Part shown: positions 8,406 to 13,667 of the stretch, piece after piece
How positions within the stretch are numbered: position 1 is the first letter of the stretch
How the letters are laid out: every line of letters begins with the position of its first letter
Source: Pediococcus sp.
GTDB taxonomy: Bacteria; Bacillota; Bacilli; Lactobacillales; Lactobacillaceae
DNA length: 13,667 nt
Assembly: GCA_022712335.1 (NCBI GenBank)
Contig: JALAGR010000082.1
Location: forward strand, 1-13,667
Direction of reading: 5' to 3'
Made by a program: the position numbers and the translations under genes
The notes under the pieces: generated by a model
The model's database searches: none
The model's input: only the letters and a program-made list of their open reading frames with translations
What the model was told of the DNA's origin: nothing

Positions 8406-9533
8406 TTGTTTAAGAAAACCATTTCTTTCTGGATGTTGCTAACATGCGTTTTAGTGTTAGCTGGGTGTGGTCAAAAGCAACCACAAACCAAAATTCCTAA
8501 GGGCGAATCATCAGATTTAACGATTTCGACCCAATATCACAAAGATCAACAAAATGTTGATTTATTACATAGTTTTTTGAAAGACTCAATGATTCAAAAA
8601 GCAGGGATTTACACAAATTTCAAAGATGATCAAAATAAGGATGATGTCGCAACAGGGCATGATATGTTGTCTGAATCATCTGGTTTGTGGCTAGAATATT
8701 TAGCACAGACACATCAAAATCAAGCATTCCGAGATTTTTACAAAAATACCAAAAAGTATTTTGATCAAGGACGTCAATTTAGTTATCGAATTGATGGCAA
8801 GACCAAGAAAAAATCGAATGTAAATGCTACGCTGGATGATTTGCGTATCATTCGCGCATTACAAATTTATGCTCAAAATACGAATAGTAAGAAATATCAT
8901 CGCGAAGCAGCCACACGCTTTGCAATGCTCCAAACTACCAGTATTCAAAAGGATCGTGTACTTGATTTCTACGACGTCCACACTAAAAAGGCAAGTAGTA
9001 AAAGCTCGCTAGCTTACTATGATTTAGCGACCCTTAAATATTTTGAGTCAGTTTCTAAAAAAGAACGTGGATATTATCAAAAGCAATTAAAACTCGTTCA
9101 AAAAGGGTATCTGGGTGATATCTTCCCGTTGTACGCACCAAGTTTTGATTGGAAGACTGAGCAATATGGAACAGAGAATCTGAATACTTCAGAAGCTTTA
9201 ATTACAGTGTTGCATTTAGCTGAAATCGGTAAGATGAAGCCAGAAACACTTAGTTGGCTCAAGATGCAAATCGATAATAAAAAGCTCTACAACAGTTACA
9301 CAACGGCGGGAGCAATTGCTAATCATGATCAATCAACGGGTAACTACGCTTTAGTAGCAATGATTTTTGCTAAAAACGACAATCAAGAATATTACCAAAA
9401 AGCAATGGATTTGGTTTGGAAGAGCCAAGTTCAAAGTAAGAAGTCAAAAATTTACGGAGCATTGGGGGATGCGAAGAGTAACGATGCATATTCATTTAAT
9501 AACTTGCTGGCATTGTTAACATCACAATATTAA
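8406..9533 (+). CDS. Lipoprotein, glycoside hydrolase family 8-like
   Basis: Predicted exported lipoprotein of 375 residues, probably an endo-acting glycosidase on the polysaccharide made by this cluster. The N-terminus has a short basic start (MFKK), a hydrophobic core and the lipobox LAGC with Cys21, the lipidation site on the outer face of the membrane. GH8 hallmarks: LSESSGLWL (Glu90, equivalent of the general acid in the family's SEGxGY-type motif), NATLDDLRIIRAL (Asp144/Asp145, the conserved sugar-site acidic motif), SLAYYDLATL, and SFDWKT with Asp248, a candidate base by position. The rest is helical, as expected of an (alpha/alpha)6 barrel. It opens a new operon, 12 nt before the membrane protein gene. 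The Listeria Pss hydrolase PssZ is the closest known parallel I can name, and it cleaves or trims the exopolysaccharide. Family assignment is by motif only. Confidence 0.75.
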   Translation: MFKKTISFWMLLTCVLVLAGCGQKQPQTKIPKGESSDLTISTQYHKDQQNVDLLHSFLKDSMIQKAGIYTNFKDDQNKDDVATGHDMLSESSGLWLEYLAQTHQNQAFRDFYKNTKKYFDQGRQFSYRIDGKTKKKSNVNATLDDLRIIRALQIYAQNTNSKKYHREAATRFAMLQTTSIQKDRVLDFYDVHTKKASSKSSLAYYDLATLKYFESVSKKERGYYQKQLKLVQKGYLGDIFPLYAPSFDWKTEQYGTENLNTSEALITVLHLAEIGKMKPETLSWLKMQIDNKKLYNSYTTAGAIANHDQSTGNYALVAMIFAKNDNQEYYQKAMDLVWKSQVQSKKSKIYGALGDAKSNDAYSFNNLLALLTSQY

Positions 9534-9545
9534 GGAAAGCAAAAA

Positions 9546-11033
9546 ATGAACTCTGTTAAAAAAGCTTGGAATACATTTCAAAAGCATATTTCACCCGCCG
9601 CCATGGCAACCATCCTGGCAGCGGTTATTTGTGCAATGATCCTTTTTGTTCCGCCAGTCAATGGATATGCGGATAATGGAGACTTTTATCGAGCGATGTT
9701 GAGTAATGGTATTTATCGTTTGCCGACTGAGCATAGTCAATATATTGGGTTTGTGGAGACTAAGTTTGGGATTCTAAAGTACTTTAATGAAAATAACGTC
9801 GCTGTTTTTTCTTCACAAGCACTTTTCGTTAAAGCTGCGGTGCTCCTAAACAAACTTTTTTATAGTCATCGATACTTTGATATACGTTTCCTAGGAATCG
9901 TGTACTACGTGGCATTTTTACCAGGAGTTTACTTATTAACGAAGGCGCTGGCTGGTACTTGGCGCCGAATTCGTAACTACGTGATTGCGATTTTTGTAGT
10001 ATTAATTTTTGCAGATGCTTCGTTTATTTTATATTTCAACTCCTTTTTCGCTGAACCAGGAATGTTAATTGCATTTCTATACGCATTTGCGTCGATTATT
10101 CTTTTAGCACGTGGTTGCTATTCTAAGCGTTGGAAGCTGTTGTTACTATACTTTATCAGTATCGTTCTTTTAATTACTAATAAGCAGCAAAATGCTCCTT
10201 TAGCGTTAAGTTTTGGGGTAGTATCAATGGGATTATTTTTCTTGCCGGGATTAAAAAAACAAAAGAAACTCGCCATAATTGGTGGCGTGGTTGGCATTAT
10301 GGGCGCTGGAATCCTGACATATAGCCTGATTAACAAAGAATTTAACGATGTTAACCAGTATCAGTCGTTTACACACGGAGTTTTAATGGAGACTGGCGAC
10401 CCAAGTAAAAATATCAAAAAAAGTGGTTTGAGTGAACAATTTGCGTTAATGCGCGAACAAAACTATTATGCTAAAACTTTTGATACGGTTGATCCGAGTT
10501 CTGCGTATATTAGAAAACATTTAGTTGGAAAATATAACTTTGCTTGGATCGTAAAGTATTATGCTCAAAATCCACAACAATTTCTGCGGTTGTTAGATGT
10601 TGCATCGAAAGATATTATGGTCACCCAAGTCAAAGCGGTCGGGGATTATACCAAATCCTCTGGGAAAAAAGCTGGACAACAAAGTACGTTCTTCACATTG
10701 TACAGCTCACTAGCAGGAGCCTTTTTCCCAGGAAAGTACGCATTTTTATGTCTTTTAGCTTTAACATTCATCATTGTATATGCAGTTAGTGCATATATTG
10801 ATTTTGCTGCTGGAAGATTATTCGGAGTTATGCGTTTCTTCTTGGTATTGGGATTAATGACGATTTGTGTATTTGTTCCGATTGTCTCGATTATTGGAGA
10901 TGGAGATGCAGATTTAGCTAAGCATCTATTTATGGTACCGCTCAGTCTAGATTTAACCTTCATCATGTTCATTTCGGATATTTTGAATGGGCAATTGTGG
11001 CTAACCGAACAGGAGGAAGATGAGGATGAATAA
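9546..11033 (+). CDS. Polytopic membrane protein of exopolysaccharide cluster, possible GT-C-like fold
   Basis: Integral membrane protein of 495 residues with about ten hydrophobic segments (roughly 18-36, 113-133, 145-163, 168-188, 197-212, 217-235, 241-261, 396-418, 428-450, 458-479). After the first segment comes PPVNGYADNGDFYR (acidic residues Asp43, Asp46) at the start of an extracytoplasmic loop, and later YFNSFFAEPG at about 163-172. An acidic residue just after the first membrane helix and a large loop (about 262-390) are reminiscent of GT-C lipid-linked glycosyltransferases, but I cannot assign a reaction. The position between the GH8 lipoprotein and the secreted protein matches PssA of the Listeria Pss system by order and topology. 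It starts at ATG 9546 after AAGGAAAG. The acidic tail EQEEDEDE is encoded by bases that also form the next gene's ribosome binding site. Confidence 0.7.
   Translation: MNSVKKAWNTFQKHISPAAMATILAAVICAMILFVPPVNGYADNGDFYRAMLSNGIYRLPTEHSQYIGFVETKFGILKYFNENNVAVFSSQALFVKAAVLLNKLFYSHRYFDIRFLGIVYYVAFLPGVYLLTKALAGTWRRIRNYVIAIFVVLIFADASFILYFNSFFAEPGMLIAFLYAFASIILLARGCYSKRWKLLLLYFISIVLLITNKQQNAPLALSFGVVSMGLFFLPGLKKQKKLAIIGGVVGIMGAGILTYSLINKEFNDVNQYQSFTHGVLMETGDPSKNIKKSGLSEQFALMREQNYYAKTFDTVDPSSAYIRKHLVGKYNFAWIVKYYAQNPQQFLRLLDVASKDIMVTQVKAVGDYTKSSGKKAGQQSTFFTLYSSLAGAFFPGKYAFLCLLALTFIIVYAVSAYIDFAAGRLFGVMRFFLVLGLMTICVFVPIVSIIGDGDADLAKHLFMVPLSLDLTFIMFISDILNGQLWLTEQEEDEDE
11011..11016 (+). promoter_or_regulatory. 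Ribosome binding site inside the upstream coding region, deciding between two ATG codons
   Basis: AGGAGG at 11011-11016 is 9 nt from ATG 11026 but only 3 nt from the in-frame ATG 11020, so 11026 is preferred. The site lies within the last codons of the membrane protein gene, which ends at 11033. The genes therefore overlap by 8 nt and are probably translationally coupled. Confidence 0.8.
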
Positions 11034-12576
11034 AATATATTTGTTTTTATTGACCGTCGTCTTTGCCATTACAAGTGGAGCAGTCGCGTTAACTAGTACA
11101 GCGCATGCTAGTGAACATGGCAATGGTCGAGTGCTATTAGTCTATGATTCTCAAAACACGGTTAAACAAGGTGAGAAAAAAATCGATACCTTGCAACGTA
11201 TGCTGACAGGGATGGGACTGAAAGTCACTACCGTTAAAGAAAGTGAATACAAAAAAGGTGAGTTGAACCAGGGATATCAAGGTGTAATTACCTTGATTAA
11301 TTGGAAACAAGCTGGTTTGGTCAATTCAACCTTTATCCATGATCGTAATCAATATGACGGAATTAAGCTCCATATTGGTGAAGGTCTTGATGAAACTGAG
11401 CAACATCAATTACAGGTAGAACTAAAAACGGTTTATCAGCAGCAACTGATTTTAGATGATGAACAGAATACCGAAATATTACCATTCATCACTCGAATGG
11501 ATGTCTTGACCGGAGTTCCTAAAAAAGCTCAGACTTTCGGTGAGTTAAAAAATCAAAGTATTAAAGATGAAAAATATGCGTATGGTGTAATCAATCAGCA
11601 TCAGGGCTACCTACCATTTTTCAATAACAAAGGATTGGGATTGATTACGGCAAGCAAGATGATTGCAACGCTATTTGATCGTCAACAAGAAACGAAACCG
11701 TTATTGACCATCACGGGTGTGTCGCCGTACAGCAATTTAAAGATGCTTGATAAGTTAAGTGCTTATTGCGAAGATATCGGCGTTCCACTTGCAATCAGCA
11801 CCGTAACGGTCGACAAAAATACTGAAATGCAAGCATATAAACGTTTCACGCGATATTTACGAAAAATTGAAGACCGTGGAAATGTGATTTTCCTTCAAGC
11901 GCCAGTAATCGGAGGAGCTACTAAAGCAAACGCAATGGATTTGAGTGAATTATTTGATAACTATCTCCTAAATTTGGCACAAAATCAGATTTATCCAGTA
12001 GGAATCAGTGCGCAAGGTTTTTGGAATCAAGATCGAATTTTACGTAATAATGCCTTAAAAAAGGCGTCCTACTGGATGATGCTTCCAAATACAAAAACAG
12101 TCTATCTTGATCAAGACGACCAGGCAGGAGTAAGTGAACGTAGCTATGTGGCACTTTCAGCAGCTACTTTCAATAAAATTGACCACCAAGAAGATGTTCG
12201 ATTTGCGATGCCGACCGCACTAACGATGAAAATGCCAGATAGTGATGTAAAATTGCAAAATTTAAAAGAACAGATTCGGGCGATGGACTTTAGTTGGCAA
12301 GACCCAGAAGAAGAAATCAGTTCGAAAATCGATTTTGCGAGTTCTGGTTTGGCTTACCGAAATGGACAGTATCTAGTAAATGGTAAAGAAACTGAAATCG
12401 ATATGCATTTGGATGTGGAAGCTTCAACAAAACCAAAAGCAAAACCGGCATTGTTCCGAGGTTTCTTCAAGGTTCAAGGACGGATTATTACCGTATTTTT
12501 CGCAATAATCTTTACTATTTTGGTTATTTTCATTGCTCTTGGAAGAAAAATTTACAAACGTATGTTTAAACGATAG
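11026..12576 (+). CDS. Secreted, C-terminally membrane-anchored protein with degenerate DUF2334/deacetylase-like core
   Basis: 516 residues. The signal peptide covers about residues 1-28 (hydrophobic core, then STAHA before Ser29). One C-terminal transmembrane helix lies at about 487-506, followed by the basic tail GRKIYKRMFKR, so the bulk is outside the cell with a short cytoplasmic end. The N-terminal part (about 33-105) looks like a Rossmann-type alpha/beta domain (RVLLVYD). The middle, from about residue 226 (PLLTITGVSPYSN, then LSAYCEDIGVPLAIS), has the layout of DUF2334 / NodB-like deacetylases. The metal-binding Asp pair normally in that strand is absent (ITG instead of xDD), and the later His motif is not evident. 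It is probably a non-catalytic polysaccharide-binding or scaffold component, comparable by position to Listeria PssB. It overlaps the membrane protein gene by 8 nt and is followed 12 nt later by the glycosyltransferase. Family placement is inferred. Confidence 0.65.
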   Translation: MNKIYLFLLTVVFAITSGAVALTSTAHASEHGNGRVLLVYDSQNTVKQGEKKIDTLQRMLTGMGLKVTTVKESEYKKGELNQGYQGVITLINWKQAGLVNSTFIHDRNQYDGIKLHIGEGLDETEQHQLQVELKTVYQQQLILDDEQNTEILPFITRMDVLTGVPKKAQTFGELKNQSIKDEKYAYGVINQHQGYLPFFNNKGLGLITASKMIATLFDRQQETKPLLTITGVSPYSNLKMLDKLSAYCEDIGVPLAISTVTVDKNTEMQAYKRFTRYLRKIEDRGNVIFLQAPVIGGATKANAMDLSELFDNYLLNLAQNQIYPVGISAQGFWNQDRILRNNALKKASYWMMLPNTKTVYLDQDDQAGVSERSYVALSAATFNKIDHQEDVRFAMPTALTMKMPDSDVKLQNLKEQIRAMDFSWQDPEEEISSKIDFASSGLAYRNGQYLVNGKETEIDMHLDVEASTKPKAKPALFRGFFKVQGRIITVFFAIIFTILVIFIALGRKIYKRMFKR

Positions 12577-12591
12577 GGGGAAAAGACAATT
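12576..12591 (+). promoter_or_regulatory. Ribosome binding site with AUU start codon for the glycosyltransferase
   Basis: GGGGG (12576-12580) starts in the TAG of the upstream gene. The glycosyltransferase frame runs GGG GAA AAG ACA ATT ACT ATT TTA after that stop. No ATG, GTG or TTG occurs in frame before ATG 12613, which is 32 nt from the Shine-Dalgarno. ATT at 12589-12591 is 8 nt away, the same spacing used by the neighbouring genes, so an AUU start is the best reading. Confidence 0.6.
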
Positions 12592-13667
12592 ACTATTTTA
12601 GATTTTTTCTTAATGGTTGCGATTATTGCCATTTGGGGAACGCTAATCATTAATCTAGTTTTGACGGTTGCTGGCTACACGTGGTATCTCAAAGAAGCGC
12701 CGAAGCCAGATAAAGAATTACCCGAAGAAGTACCATTTGTCTCGGTGATGGTACCAGCTCACAACGAGGGAATCGTAATTGTTAAGACGGTTTTGTCCCT
12801 ACTTAGTTTTGATTATCCCAAGGATCGCTACGAAATCATTGTAATCAATGACAATTCGAGTGATGATTCAGCGCAACTATTGAAAAATGTGCAAAAAGAC
12901 TTTGGTGAAGAACGCTTAAAGGTTATCAACACAGATAATATTACCGGTGGAAAAGGGAAATCTAATGCCCTAAATATCGGGTTAAAGCAAGCTAAAGGAA
13001 GCATCATTTCAATTTACGATGCAGATAACACACCCGAACATGGAGCGTTACGACTTTTAGTAGCAGAATTGTTGCAAAATGATCGTTTAGCGGCTGTGAT
13101 TGGGAAGTTTAGAACAAGAAATAAAAATGAAACCATTTTAACGAGATTTATTAACATTGAGACACTTTCGTTTCAATGGATGGCACAAGCAGGACGACAA
13201 CGCCTGTTTAAATTATGTACTATTCCAGGAACCAACTACGTTATTAGACGAGATATTTTAGAAAAAATCGGGGGCTGGGACGTTAAAGCTCTCGCCGAAG
13301 ATACTGAAATTAGTTTCCGTGTCTATCAAATGGGTTATCAAATTAAATTTCAACCACGTGCTGTCACTTGGGAACAAGAACCGCAGACCTTGGACGTTTG
13401 GTTTCACCAGCGAACCCGTTGGGTAAAAGGAAACATTTACGTGGTTGTGAAAAATGCCAAGTTACTTTTCAAAAAGGCGGGACGACCAATTCGATTCGAT
13501 TTACTATATTTCTTATCAACATACTTTTTGTTGATGACGGCATTGATTCTTTCAGACGTCGTCTTTGTACTTTCAGTTGCAGGATTAGCCCATTCGGATT
13601 TACAAGGATTTAGTAATGTCTTATGGCTCTTCGGGGTGATCATGTTTATCATCAGTACCTTTGTGAC
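12589..13667 (+). CDS. Processive family 2 glycosyltransferase, exopolysaccharide synthase (3' truncated by window edge)
   Basis: Membrane-embedded synthase that would polymerise a nucleotide-sugar donor into polysaccharide and move it through the membrane. Numbered from the proposed AUU start, an N-terminal transmembrane segment (about 5-28) precedes a cytoplasmic GT-A domain (about 45-290). All processive GT2 motifs are present: VMVPAHNEG, Asp88 in INDNSSDD, the metal-binding DAD at 144-146, the catalytic base Asp238 in LAEDTE, and QRTRW at 274-278, a perfect Q(Q/R)xRW, followed by VKG. C-terminal transmembrane segments begin at about residue 305 (LLYFLSTYFLLMTALIL) and a further one runs into the edge. 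About 359 codons are visible; relatives have about 400-450. It is close in design to the BcsA/PgaC/PssC group. Whether a PilZ domain or separate c-di-GMP receptor follows lies outside the window. The donor sugar cannot be read from the sequence. Confidence 0.9.
   Translation, partial: MTILDFFLMVAIIAIWGTLIINLVLTVAGYTWYLKEAPKPDKELPEEVPFVSVMVPAHNEGIVIVKTVLSLLSFDYPKDRYEIIVINDNSSDDSAQLLKNVQKDFGEERLKVINTDNITGGKGKSNALNIGLKQAKGSIISIYDADNTPEHGALRLLVAELLQNDRLAAVIGKFRTRNKNETILTRFINIETLSFQWMAQAGRQRLFKLCTIPGTNYVIRRDILEKIGGWDVKALAEDTEISFRVYQMGYQIKFQPRAVTWEQEPQTLDVWFHQRTRWVKGNIYVVVKNAKLLFKKAGRPIRFDLLYFLSTYFLLMTALILSDVVFVLSVAGLAHSDLQGFSNVLWLFGVIMFIISTFV

Noticed and set aside
8036..8422. 128-codon open frame on the minus strand across the flavoprotein 3' end, terminator and promoter gap
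   Set aside because: It reads antisense through a conserved gene and a terminator hairpin. The product has no recognisable family or organised hydrophobic pattern, and the sense strand fully explains the region.
12574..12576. Stop-codon readthrough or selenocysteine/pyrrolysine-type recoding of TAG between the secreted protein and the glycosyltransferase
   Set aside because: The downstream gene has its own well-spaced Shine-Dalgarno, no recoding hairpin is visible, and TAG followed by GGG is not a known readthrough context. Two separate proteins is the simpler reading.
13368..13613. 81-codon + strand open frame near the right edge
   Set aside because: It lies in another frame wholly within the glycosyltransferase, over the QRTRW motif and following membrane segment. 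It is a shadow.

Overview
The window looks like chromosome of a low-GC Gram-positive bacterium of the Lactobacillales, most likely a Lactobacillaceae member. The grounds are the pyr gene order, strong AGGAGG-type ribosome binding sites, several TTG/GTG starts, and the type of fumarate-reductase flavoprotein and lipoprotein signal present. The species cannot be named from the sequence alone. All convincing genes are on the + strand and tightly packed; the only sizeable non-coding gap is 8232-8405.

Left part (1-8231): the distal section of a pyrimidine biosynthesis operon. It begins inside pyrB (aspartate carbamoyltransferase, 5' end outside the window). It continues with pyrC (dihydroorotase), carA and carB (pyrimidine-type carbamoyl phosphate synthase), pyrD (dihydroorotate dehydrogenase) and a soluble FAD-dependent fumarate-reductase-like flavoprotein. 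Intergenic gaps are 0 to about 15 nt, so this is almost certainly one transcript. It makes carbamoyl phosphate, carbamoyl aspartate, dihydroorotate and orotate. Two points stand out. PyrD has the sequence of the class 1B (NAD-linked) catalytic subunit, yet its usual partner gene pyrK is missing from its normal place between carB and pyrD. In addition, a cytoplasmic flavoprotein with all four fumarate reductase catalytic residues sits directly behind pyrD, ahead of the terminator. pyrF and pyrE do not follow pyrD.

Boundary (8232-8405): a strong rho-independent terminator hairpin (8267-8311 plus U tract), then a perfect 8-bp inverted repeat (8324-8343) and a TATAAT -10 box (8359-8364) that start a new transcription unit.

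Right part (8406-window end): an exopolysaccharide cluster, more AT-rich to the eye. It encodes a lipoprotein of glycoside hydrolase family 8 type, a polytopic membrane protein of about 10 segments, a secreted and C-terminally anchored protein with a degenerate DUF2334/deacetylase-like core, and a processive family 2 glycosyltransferase (D, DAD, ED, QRTRW motifs) cut by the window edge. Set, order and topology resemble the Listeria Pss type of c-di-GMP-controlled, synthase-dependent exopolysaccharide system. The glycosyltransferase has no ATG, GTG or TTG at a usable distance from its ribosome binding site and appears to start at an AUU codon. Its reading frame is also continuous with that of the preceding gene except for one TAG.
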